A DNA stretch of 64,000 nucleotides, taken from Formicarius rufipectus (taxonomy: Eukaryota > Chordata > Aves > Passeriformes > Formicariidae). Both the position numbers and the translations under genes were made by a program. The stretch is from the NCBI GenBank assembly GCA_013399695.1, contig VXAU01006167.1:372001-436000 (forward strand), given 5' to 3'. Shown piece by piece: positions 48,419 through 57,979 of the stretch. How positions within the stretch are numbered: the first letter of the stretch is position 1; each line of letters starts with the position of its first letter. The notes under the pieces were generated by a model. The model did no database searches and was not told where the DNA came from. It worked only from the letters and a program-made list of their open reading frames with translations.

Positions 48419-48685
48419 GATGGCTCGCTTTGGGGAGGCAGTGGCTGGCAGGCTGGGCTCTGGAGATGGGGGCTCCGACCAGAACCGGAGCCGGCAAGGA
48501 GCTCCTGCCCCTGCAGGAGGGAGCCCGGGAGCCTTCAAGCAAACCAAAGCGCAGAGAGCCCGGACTATGGCTCTGTACAACCCCATCCCCGTCCGGCAGA
48601 ACTGCTTCACCGTCAACAGATCGCTCTTCCTCTTCGGGGAAGAGAACATAGTCAGGAAATATGCCAAGAAGCTCATCGACTGGCC
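48419..48685 (+). CDS. CACNA1E: CACNA1E exon with canonical start (CaV2.3 alpha-1E N-terminus)
   Basis: This exon encodes the cytoplasmic N-terminus of the R-type calcium channel pore subunit, which lets calcium into neurons and endocrine cells on depolarisation. It starts at ATG 48420, and 88 full codons plus two bases follow. MARFGEAV and the later KAQRARTMALYNPIPVRQN (42-60) identify the CaV2 family. The beginning MARFGEAV, LFGEENIVRKYAKK and LIDW point to alpha-1E rather than alpha-1A or alpha-1B. Residues around 50-66 correspond to the CaV2 N-terminal segment involved in Gbeta-gamma inhibition. An in-frame Met at 50 matches the start used in a shorter rat brain form. A clean acceptor (TTTTCTTCCAG) lies one base before the ATG, so the exon can serve as a spliced internal exon as well as a first exon. 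It ends at TGG CC, followed directly by a U12-type donor. Confidence 0.96.
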
Positions 48686-51600
48686 ATATCCTTTCTGCAC
48701 CCCCTGCGAGCCCCCCCTTGCTTCCCGGATTTGCCTCGGTGGCTGCCCAGGACACGTGCATGTGGCACTAGCAGCAGGTAAGGTGTGCGGAGAGGGGTGC
48801 CCCGTCCCCTGGGGATGCCCTCCTTGCCCTGTTGCTGCTTCCTCTCTTGTCCTCTGCTCTGTGCCTGACAGGAGCTGAGCTCTTTCTCCCTGCAGGGAGC
48901 CCCCCAGCCCCTCCTCAGGCTGGGATTTGTTAGCCCCCCCATGCTGGTGAGGAGGGGTGCTCTGATCCCAGTTTAACCCTGCATGCTTTGGGATGCCCTG
49001 TGTGCGTGCCTGGGGAGGGGGTGGTGGTGTCATGGCCTTTCCTCTGCCTTGATGCCTTGCTGGAGTTTTGTCACCCCCACTCCACGTGGAGCCACCCATC
49101 CTGTTGGGGACAGCTCCCTGGGAGCCCATGAATCTCCATCCCTGCTGGGTGGTGGTTCTGCCCTTCTGTGTGTGCCCTCTTTGCTGCAGATGACAGCTGG
49201 CAGGGGCACAGCCATCCTTGCCTTGCAGCCCCCAGCCCTCCAAGGCAGCTCTGGGAACTGGTTGCCCCCCCCCACCCTGCAGCAGAGGGAGGGATGTTGA
49301 AAAACCTCTGTCTGTGCCCTGTGGCCCTTTTGGGAAGGCTGGCTCGTAGGTCTGTGATTTTTTTTTTTTTTTNTTTTATTCCAGGGATGTTCCTTCCTAG
49401 GGCTGGGTGGAGGGTGTAGATTACTCCCTCACCCTCCTTCCCCTGCTCTTCCATCCTTTCATACACCACCCCCACACTTCTCTCTCCTCCCACCCTCCCT
49501 ATGGGTGCCCCCGGGCACCTTGGCCCGTGCCCAGCACCGCAGCACTCAGCGCCTCATCAGCCTGGGCTCAGTGCACTGCTGCACCCCAAGACCCCTCCTG
49601 GGCTTTGCCCCCATGGAGGAGCTGAGCCTGGAAACTTCAGCGTGGCCATGCTTTAGCTGTAGGACCCTCCCTGTGCTGTGTTCTGCAGCAGTGATTCCAT
49701 GCAGCTCTTTCCTCTGCCGCTTCCTCTCCCCGCAACTTGTTTGAGTTATCGGCTCCTCCAGCGGGCACGGGAGAGCTTTCCCTGGTGCCAGGCAGCAGTG
49801 CCTGGCTTTGGTGCAACAGGTACCTTAGGGAAAGGCTTCTGGTAAGGCATAGGGATGCAGGACAGGTCACGCACCCTGCTGAGCATCACTGGGGAAATGT
49901 CCCTGTGCAGCTCTGACATGTCAGGTCAAACCTCTGCAAAGCAGGAACTGGTCCTGGTTGGGAAGCCGCAATGCCTCCAGACTTGAGGGTGTGATGGGCC
50001 ACCTTGGAGGGGCTGAATTCCCTGTGGCATCCCTAAATCTGCCCCTCCTGGCAGCGCCAGCTGGATGGGTGGCTGCAGGAGTGGTGGTGAGGATGGGGAC
50101 ATGGCAGCTCAGTGTGGAGCCCTGCAGGGCAGTGGCCCGGCTGCCTGCCTGCTTTTCCAGAATATGCCAAATTATTCATGTACTTTTACAGCAGGGTGCG
50201 GGAGGGCCTTTGGCCTTCCTTTAAAGCAAGAAGGAGCTGGGGTGCTGCCGCTGGCCTGGCACTCCTGGCGTGGGCTGGGGTCCCGTGCTGGCATGATGTC
50301 TCATCTCCAGGCAGCCGCTGTCTCCTAGAGACTGGAGCTCCACCACCACCCAATAAAACCTCCCCAGCATTATTCTCTCCTGGAATTTGCAATGCATGAG
50401 GGAGATGGGCTCATTTTATACTTTTTTTTCCAGAAGTAAGTGACATATTCCTGTGTGAGTGCTGGGAACAGGCGTGCTCCAGGCACGGGTGCTGAGCGTT
50501 CCTGCCTGTCCCCCTCCTGGTTGCCGTCTCTTTCCAAGAAACTCATCCACCCTGGAGTTCCTCTGTGCCATTGGAGTTTTGAGGGCTTGGAAGAGGGGGC
50601 AAGGCCTTTTCATGATGAGTTTTGATTACCTTGCCCAGGCAAGTTGTTCCTATTCTTGTAATCGTAGCCTGGCACAGGCAGCTGGTGCCTTTTGGTAGAG
50701 CCAGGAAAAAAATGTAAGCACCTCAGCTGCCTGGTCTGGAGCCCATGGCATTTCTCCTAAAATGAGGGTGGTTTGGGGAGGTGAGCGTTGGATCTTGGCC
50801 ATGGTCAATGAGAGCTGCTGGCCTTGGGAGGTTGATGGGGCCAGTCCCTGTGGTGTGGGCTGAAGCAAGCATGGTACTGAGGAAAGCCAAGAGGGCTGGA
50901 GTGGAGTGCAGGGAGGAGTGAAGCCTCTTCTTCATCCAGCTCTAGTTGACTAGGTAATAGGGCTAAAAATATCTGGTGATTCAGGCCTGGATATCTGCTG
51001 GGTAACTGTGTAATTATAACCAGCAGCCTCTGCAGTTTGGCTTCCCAGTGTAAATAGGGATGATGCATGGAGGGGAAGGAGGAGAAACACGAGCAACTGG
51101 GATTGGGATGCAGCTCCGTGGGGAGGCAGGTCTTTGCTGAGTTCCTTACTGGAAGCACAGTGCAGTACCTCCACTGGAGCTGCTCTTTTAACTCATCCTG
51201 CCCAAAACATGAGGCAGCTGCTGTTTTGGCTGTAGAACATCTCCTCTTCTCTTTGAGAAACACAGCCTCGTCCTGCCTGCTCTCCTGCTGATGGCCAGGC
51301 CTTTCGCCCTGATTTCATTTGTTTGACTGCCTGGAAAGCTGCAATTCAGTTAGCACATGAGATGGGCTGCAGCTCATCTATATCTGCTCCGTTCCTCATC
51401 CGCCTAATCATATTTGACCTGGATAAGATCCCTCTCCCGCCCCAGAAAGACCAGATGACATTGTGTGGCTGTGGTTGTGTCCCCAAGGACAGCATCTGGC
51501 TGCAGGCACACACTGGTCACTGCACCTGTCCCCGAGTTTGGCAGAGAAGAGGGTTGTCCATCAGAAACTAGTTCCCCATGGTGAGGGATTTCTCATGTCT

Positions 51601-52030
51601 TGGCCCCTTTGAGGACAAAATCTGGTGTTGGGCTGACCAACAGCAGCCTGAGTGTCTGCAGAGCCCCGGCGTGCATTCCTAGTCCAATAGTCATGGGGAT
51701 TTTGCTCATGCATGCCTGAATTGGTTTACTCATGATGACTCTCACTTTGACCTGACATGGTATGGGCAATGCCCCTCAGGGACCCTGGCAGTGTCACGCC
51801 CCACCTTACCAAGCATCTTCTGCACCTTTGCTTCTCCCCAGCCAAGATTCTGACAGGTCTCACTCTCCCAGGGGAAGAGCTGCACCATGTTGTGCCGTCC
51901 TTGTGCAGCTCCATCCTTCCGTTCCCCAAGAACATATTTCTTAAATTTTTTTTTTCCTCCCAGGCTGTTTTCTGTTCCCTTCATTCATCAGATGTTAGAA
52001 GTTTGGTGGGGTTTTTTTGTTTTATTTTTT

Positions 52031-52042
52031 NNNNNNNNNNNN
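52031..52042. other. Sequence gap (12 Ns)
   Basis: Twelve Ns interrupt a T-rich stretch in intron 1, probably a homopolymer that could not be resolved. Confidence 0.99.
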
Positions 52043-52129
52043 TTTGGGAGGGGCGAGTAGGTGTAATGGCAGGTCCATCTCTTTGACAGCCAGGGAGAGC
52101 AAGGCTGCTTGTCAGATGGTGAATTTAAA

Positions 52130-52230
52130 CAGAGGCAGCTGTTGTCATGGTGACACCAAGTTGCATCCTGTTGCTGTGGCAACCAAAGTTAAAAAACTGA
52201 TGTTAAGGCAGGAAAATCACATGATGTGGT
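52130..52230 (+). promoter_or_regulatory. Candidate enhancer with two RFX X-box palindromes
   Basis: GTTGTCATGGTGAC (52141-52154) and GTTGCTGTGGCAAC (52170-52183) both fit the RFX palindrome (GTNRCC/RGYAAC type), 15 bases apart. An E-box CAGCTG overlaps the first at its left edge, and TCACATGA (52217-52224, a MITF/TFE-type E-box) follows. It lies 3.4 kb inside intron 1. Function is inferred only from motif clustering. Confidence 0.45.
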
Positions 52231-52964
52231 TCTTTTTTGTTAAAAAAAATAAAAAGAAAAGGAGGAGGAGAGGAGAGAGATTTGATTTCCACGGTGAGGT
52301 GGGGGAGAAGGAGACGCTTCTCCATGGAGCTGTTTGCACGTGTCAGGCAGACCCCGCATCCCACATCCTGCATCCCTACAGGAGCAGCAGCAGTGTGGGC
52401 AGCTCTGCCCCGTTGGACTCCTGGCTGTCACTGCCTTTAGTTTAACCCCTTACGGGAAACAACCACCGCATTTTGGAACCATAAGCAGCATCTGTGACTG
52501 CAGAGAGCAAGCGTGTCCGTTCAGTGGGATTTAGGCAAGCTGGATGCTCCCTGCCAGCTGTGCAGGGACAGGAGCACAACCCCGAGACCATGGTCACTCT
52601 CCTTAGCCTGTGTGGAACAGGCACACAGAGCTGACTCACCTTGAAGGAGCAGTGGGAGGATTTGGGGTCTGGGCATCACTGTGTCAACCCCAGCACACGA
52701 CAGATGGGCTGGGAGTTATGGGTGGCAGGATGCAGAGATAGGGACAGCCATGAAGGGTCACAGCACTACAGCTGCTTGAGGGCACTGGATAGTCTTCTTG
52801 GTGGGGGAATATTCCTTTTGTTCTCATGGACAAGCCAAGGAGGTATTTGTAGGGCTGGGGAATCCCAGAACTGAATCGGGACCACTCAGAGGATTTGCTC
52901 TACTTGGCACTTTTGGTTTTTCCTGGAAAACAAAAACCTCTCTTGTCCAGAGAGGTGTTGTTGA

Positions 52965-53115
52965 CTGCTCATCCCTAGAAGTGTTCAAGGCCAGGTTGGG
53001 TGGGGCTCTGAGCAACCTGGTCTAGTAGAAAGTGGAGTCCCTGCCCATGGCAGGGGATTGGAATGAGGTGATCTTTAATGTCTCTTCCAATCCAAACCAT
53101 TCTGTGATTCTATGA
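52965..53115 (+). repeat. CR1 LINE 3' fragment
   Basis: The copy runs from CTCATCCCTAGAAGTGTTCA to a well-kept terminus, CCATTCTGTGATTCTATGA. It lies inside intron 1. Confidence 0.92.
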
Positions 53116-53944
53116 AAACAGCCTTGGAGAGGAGGTGCTCTCTTCCTGCTGGGTGTGGAGCTGATAAGAGGGGGATGTTGAAGTGAGGAGTCTTTCTTCC
53201 TGTCTCACCATGTCTGTGTGGGACAGGCAGGAATGCTGGGGTTGGGACCAGCAAGTTGAAGTCCATGGGTGTAGAAACTGAGGCTCCTTCTGACACCTGG
53301 GGAGCAGGGAAAGCCCCTCTGGTAGCACACCCTTGGGGAAACCTGAGGGGAGGGGGAAAATGGATTTTCTAGGAGAAGTTGGAGCTGAGCTGGATGATGC
53401 AGGTAGGGCGAGGGGTTAAATTACTCTTGTTCTTCTCACTGGCACTTGGAAGTAGGATTCCCTGAGGCCCATGTGACCTCACTCCTCTGGCTCTTCTGCT
53501 CTTTCCTCACCTGCCTGCCCAGGAGTGGGGAGAAGGCACTGAGAAGTGGAGGGATGGAGTGGAGCTCTCTGTAGCTCCCATCTTTTGCCCACATCTGGGG
53601 AGGGATTTATCTCATACCCAGCATCTTGTGGAGATTACAGCAATGTACCATCAGCTCCATAAATCCATCTTGAGGGACTGGAGCTGGGAACACTCTCTGC
53701 CTTAGCAAAACAGTTGTTTTGGGCAGGCTAGTTTGGGCTTCTGGCTGGGAAGGAAGGTCACATCTGGAAGCAAGGATGCGCCAGTGGCTGAATGTCTCCC
53801 TGACAGAACCACCAAGCTCCAGGCAGAGGGTTAGTGCCTACTCCAGGTGGTCTGGGTCATGGCACTGGGGGATGTCCCTATGGCCTGGGGTCACTGTCCC
53901 CACCTCAGAGGCACTGGGTGGGAAGCACGAAGCTGCAGGTGTGG

Positions 53945-54080
53945 CGTGCATAGGGATTGGCTGAGTTGCTAAGGAAACAAGTCAACGGTTCAGGGGAGAG
54001 AGCATTGGGTAAAGGAGATAAATCAATAAGAAAACCTATTTTTATCGGCTCCCTAATGATCCTCCAAGAGAAACCAGATG
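53945..54080 (+). promoter_or_regulatory. Candidate regulatory patch with CCAAT and X-box-like motifs
   Basis: GATTGGCTGA (inverted CCAAT, NF-Y type, 53955-53964) is followed at once by GTTGCTAAGGAAAC (53965-53978), one base from an RFX half-site pair. CAACGGTT (53983-53990) is a MYB-type core. A GATAAATCAATAAGAAAACC stretch comes next. RFX plus NF-Y adjacency is a known promoter grammar in vertebrates. Here it is intronic and untested. Confidence 0.35.
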
Positions 54081-54529
54081 AACGAGGAGGAGAAGGCTGG
54101 AGGGAGATGGGCTTTTCATTACTGGGCTTGGAGAGAGGCAAGGGCTACTCTGCATTTTGGGTGGCTGGAAGGTTGTGTAATTAGACATCTAATGTGAGAG
54201 AAAACAAAACAGTGATAGAGCATTGTCTGGTGGACTCCAGCCCTGAGCTGGGCAAATGTGAAGCATGCGGATAAAGATCTCCTTGGTTGAGCCAGATGTT
54301 CCTATGGTCCCTTGGGAGGTTTTTCTTACCCTTGTTCTCAAAACCTGGCACAACTGGAGCTATGGGGACTTATTTCTACAAGGTTGATGTCTTGCAGCTC
54401 TCACACAGCTCTGGATGTGATAAGCCAGGCTCAGCTCCTTGGAAAACTGGGTCAGTGGGATTTGGAGAGTCACTTTTGGCAGAGACCTCATGGTTAGGTC
54501 AGTGCTTAGGGCAGAGATGGCCCTTTTAG

Positions 54530-54658
54530 ACTCAGCCAGGTTGGATGGGGCTGTGAGTAACCTGGTCTAGTGAGAGGGGTCCCTGCCCACAGCAGGAGAA
54601 TTGGAGCAAGATGATCTTTAAGGTTTCTTTTAACTCAAAACATTTCTTGGTTCTATGA
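54530..54658 (+). repeat. CR1 LINE 3' fragment, short
   Basis: It starts within CAGCCAGGTTGGATGGGGCT and ends with CATTTCTTGGTTCTATGA, about 130 bases of the CR1 3' end with a partly decayed terminus. Confidence 0.88.
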
Positions 54659-57287
54659 TATCTCCTTACCTATATGCCATACACTTGCCAGAGATGGAGC
54701 AGGGTTGTTTTGTGCTGGGGCACATTTGCACCATCCTTGTGCTGTTGAACCAGATGTTGGAGCCCACAAGGAAACATAAGAGCGAGCTGAGCCATTAGAG
54801 GTGGTCCTGAGCCCCCCCAGGAGCTGTGAGCAGGTCTCCCACACTGCTGCCTTTGGAGAAGTTGGGTTTTTCCCACCTGGGTGTTTCTCCCATGGGGAAT
54901 AGTGGCTGTGGTAGGGAGGAGTGCGGGATGCTCGGTGGGTTTAGGCGTGCCGGGGCGGACAGACGGACTCGCTGCACAGTTCCCACACTTCTCATCTAGG
55001 CAAATGTGCCTGGTGCCTGGGGAGCTGGCTGCACCGCCCCACTAACACGCTGTTTTTCTTTTAAGCTGGTGCTAATTGCTCGCAGACTTTCAGGAAAATG
55101 ATACAAAAAGATCCCAAATAGGCTGGTGGCTCCGGGCCAAGCGCCGCGGTCTGCTTGTCGGCAGGAGCAATAGGGCCAGGGGTGGGAAGCAGGGGGAGGA
55201 CGTGGCTTTCACAGGAGGCTTGTGGTAAAATCCCCGCTTCTGTTAAGCCTCAGAGGAAAACTTTTGGGCTGTGGCCCCCTCCCCAGGCACAGGGAGCTGC
55301 TCACACTCCATGCCTGGCTGGGAGCATGGTGTGAGCCGGGCAGCAGTGAGCTCTGCAGCATCTCTCTTTGGGTTTACCTCTAACTTAGTGACCATTAATT
55401 TCACTGAGTGGCCTTTTTAAATGCCTTGGCTGAATTTTTCCTGGCTCTACTACCTACTGGGCTAAATACCTCCCAGCTCCTGCAGGCTTTCCTTGGCTGT
55501 CCCTCCTGGCCAGCTCTCTGGGGACCTGCTCTGATGCCCATCCCGGCTCCCACCTTGCTGCAGTGTCACTGCTGCCGGGGTCACTTCATGGTTTCCTGTT
55601 TTCCATGCCTGTAGCCAGCACTGGGGCACCTGTTCTCATCCACGGGCTCAGGCCACTGTTTTAAAGCATGTCATTGTAGTTAGTGGCCAGAAGGCAAGAC
55701 TGCAAAAGACAAAATTGCCCCTTTTCCTGGGGCTGATGTCATGGGAATTAGGCACCTCCTGGCCTGACACATGTGAACCTGAAGGTGCTGGGTCTGGAAA
55801 AGCCTGGTGTGATGGGCAAAAGCTCAGCCAGGGGGCTATTTTCTGTGCTGGCTTGGGATGGTGTGAATGTGGACGATTTCTCTAGGGGAAGATCCATCCC
55901 TGGTGGGATCCCATCCCTTTTCCACAGAGATGGGCTTTGGGAATGTGACAGTCTCTTCCCAGACTGGCTGCTGCTGCCAGTGGGACAGTAATAGAGCTGT
56001 GGGTTTTTGGCATGGAAGGAGCGAAGCAGGGGTGTGCTGCCTGCTGATGAATTGCTCCACATTTTGTTATTGAAGACAACAGGGCTTTTATTGTGAAGAT
56101 GTGGGAAAGATGGATGGGATGTTGGAAAGGTATGGCCATCCTGTCACTTGGAAGTGCTTTGTTTTCAGGGCTTGGCAATGGGCCAGGCAGGAGGAGGGAG
56201 CTCCATGTTCCTGCCTTGATTCCATGAATCAAAAGGCAGGAGGCACCTGAGTTTGGGGTGCTTTCCTGGGTGTCAGCCCCCCCTATTCTTCCCCTCCCAT
56301 TCAGATCCTCAGGCACTAGCATCTGTTACCCCTTGTCCTGGCTCAGGGTTGCTCGTGGAGAAGGGTAAGATCTAGACATGACTACAGGATTAAGATGCTC
56401 TTAAGAGTCCAACCAGGCCCTGTTGACAAGGTGCTGCTACCCCCTGGAGTCTTGCTGAGGTGTGGCTGAGCTGGGATGTCTCCATAGGGAGTTTCCACCC
56501 TGCCTGAATGGAAGCTCAGCCCCAGCTGCCATCAGTATCTTGAGCTGTGAATGCTCAGCCATGTGCTCTGCAGCTCCCAGTGCCACCTGAGCTCACCCTG
56601 CTGCCCACAGGGTCCTTGGCAATGCCTTGCCAACACAAGGCACAGAGAAGATTGATCTAGATCAGATTCCCAGGACCTGCAAGGGATGCCCTATACTCCT
56701 CAGGCAGTGCAGGTGGTCCCTCCTCCCATGGGGATGCTTTAGCATCAGGACTGCTGATAGCCTGTGACACCTTCCCTCTCTGAGCCCCATCTCCTGTTGC
56801 TTTGTGATGGAAAAGAGAAGGAAAGCAGCCCTGGCCAGCAATGTGTCATGCCAGGAAGAGCTTCCCTAACACTGCCAGGGACCATGCTAAACCCTCTTCC
56901 AGACAAAGCCCAACCTGATCAGAGCCTGGCTGTCCCCTTTCAGACTTGTGTCTAAGTTCTGGGCTACCACCATGAGCAGCAACTCTGTCCCAAGGGAGTT
57001 CTGAGCCAACAAAGGTTGTTGGTTAATGCCACATGAGCTTGAGAAGGAGGTGATGAGGCAAGGAAGGTCCTGGAGGCTCTGAGTTCTCTTGTCACCCTTC
57101 TCATTTCCAAACACAAAGGTGGGCTTCAGCCACCTGCCTGGGAGCAGCAGGAGGTGAAACCTGGGTTGTGTGTGTGCATGTTCAGTGGGGAAATTGGTGG
57201 TGGTGTCTAATGAGCAGGTGAAACACAGGGTGGGCTGAAGGGCTGGAAATGTCATCCTCCTCTTCTCTGTTCCTTAACTCCCTCCAC

Positions 57288-57393
57288 TCCCTTCGAGTAC
57301 ATGATCCTGGCGACCATCATTGCCAACTGCATCGTGCTGGCCCTCGAACAGCACCTCCCTGAGGATGACAAGACGCCCATGTCCCGGAGATTA
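57288..57393 (+). CDS. CACNA1E: CACNA1E exon 2 (segment IS1)
   Basis: The first base completes the split Pro codon, and 35 codons follow, reading PFEYMILATIIANCIVLALE then QHLPEDDKTPMSRRL. This is the first transmembrane segment (IS1) of repeat I and the extracellular loop after it. The exon is 106 bases long, the size I recall for the equivalent exon in other CaV2 genes, and ends in TTA|GTAAGT. The EDDKTPMSRRL loop fits alpha-1E; alpha-1A and alpha-1B have MSERL at this place. No frameshift or unusual residue is seen. Confidence 0.97.
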
Positions 57394-57839
57394 GTAAGTA
57401 CCCCGTGTCCATCCTTTCCTACCCTGCATCAGGTGGGCTGGTGGGTGAGCAGGAGTATCAGCCAAAGGGAGCCACTCAATCCTACCAGGCAATGTCTTCT
57501 GTTTTCAGGATGGTAGGGCAGGAAGTTTCCTCTGAGACCAGCTCCTCCAGTGCTCTTGGGGCTGCCCTAACATATTTTTCCTCCAAGGAAAGGGTTCAGA
57601 AAGGTTTAAGACACTTAAAAATTGAGGTAGGGAAGGACTGGGCAACCTTAGGTGACTTGTAGCCACCATCCTTTTTTCCCAGGTTGATGATGGCTGAGGA
57701 AGGGCTGGGAATACTCTCAAAGGAGAGGATGAGGCTGGGGAAGGTGGGACAAGACATGGTTTGGGTCAATGTGAAATGCCTGATGTGCTGTGTTGCCCAG
57801 TCTCTCCCTCTCACTGCATCACTGATTTCCTTCCGGCAG
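57394..57839 (+). other. CACNA1E: CACNA1E intron 2 (GT-AG, 446 bp)
   Basis: A GTAAGT donor and a TTTCCTTCCGGCAG acceptor define a normal U2-type phase-0 intron. It is very short for this gene, whose introns are large in mammals. Nothing else is seen in it. Confidence 0.95.
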
Positions 57840-57979
57840 GAGAAGACAGAGCCCTACTTCATTGGGATTTTCTGCTTCGAGGCTGGGATTAAGATTGTGG
57901 CTCTGGGGTTTGTTTTCCACAAGGGCTCGTACCTGCGCAATGGTTGGAACGTCATGGACTTCATCGTGGTCCTCAGTGG
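57840..57979 (+). CDS. CACNA1E: CACNA1E exon 3 (segments IS2 and start of IS3)
   Basis: Forty-six codons plus two bases read EKTEPYFIGIFCFEAGIKIV, then ALGFVFHKGSYLRNGWNVMD and FIVVLS, with a split Gly codon. It covers the IS1-IS2 loop, IS2 (part of the repeat I voltage-sensing domain, with the conserved acidic residue in FCFEAGIK) and the start of IS3 (NGWNVMDF). Its length of 140 bases agrees with the paralogous CaV2 exon as I recall it. The donor is GG|GTGAGT at 57980. The sequence is intact and near identical to mammalian alpha-1E as I know it. The next exon (ILATAGT, then the IS4 region) is not in the window. Confidence 0.97.

Larger units (their letters stand above)
48686..57287 (+). 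other. CACNA1E: CACNA1E intron 1, AT-AC U12-type
   Basis: The 5' end is ATATCCTTT (48686-48694), the exact U12 donor consensus, and the last bases are AC (57286-57287). TTCCTTAAC at 57270-57278 is the exact U12 branch-point consensus, with the branch A about 10 bases from the 3' end. Joining the exons at these bounds gives TGG-CCT-CCC-TTC-GAG (W-P-P-F-E), the invariant CaV2 sequence. No GT-AG solution restores this frame. The minor spliceosome is therefore needed. The 8.6 kb holds two CR1 tails and several motif-rich patches, but no other exon. Confidence 0.95.

Noticed and set aside
48686..48878. Continuation of the exon 1 frame past TGG-CC (YPFCTPCE and on)
   Set aside because: This is intron read-through. 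The U12 donor at 48686 and the restored W-P-P-F-E junction show that the exon ends at 48685.
48077..49243. 388-codon open frame on the minus strand
   Set aside because: It lies antisense to the CpG island and CACNA1E exon 1. GC-rich DNA gives long chance frames, and its Pro/Gly/Arg-rich translation has no domain or splice support.
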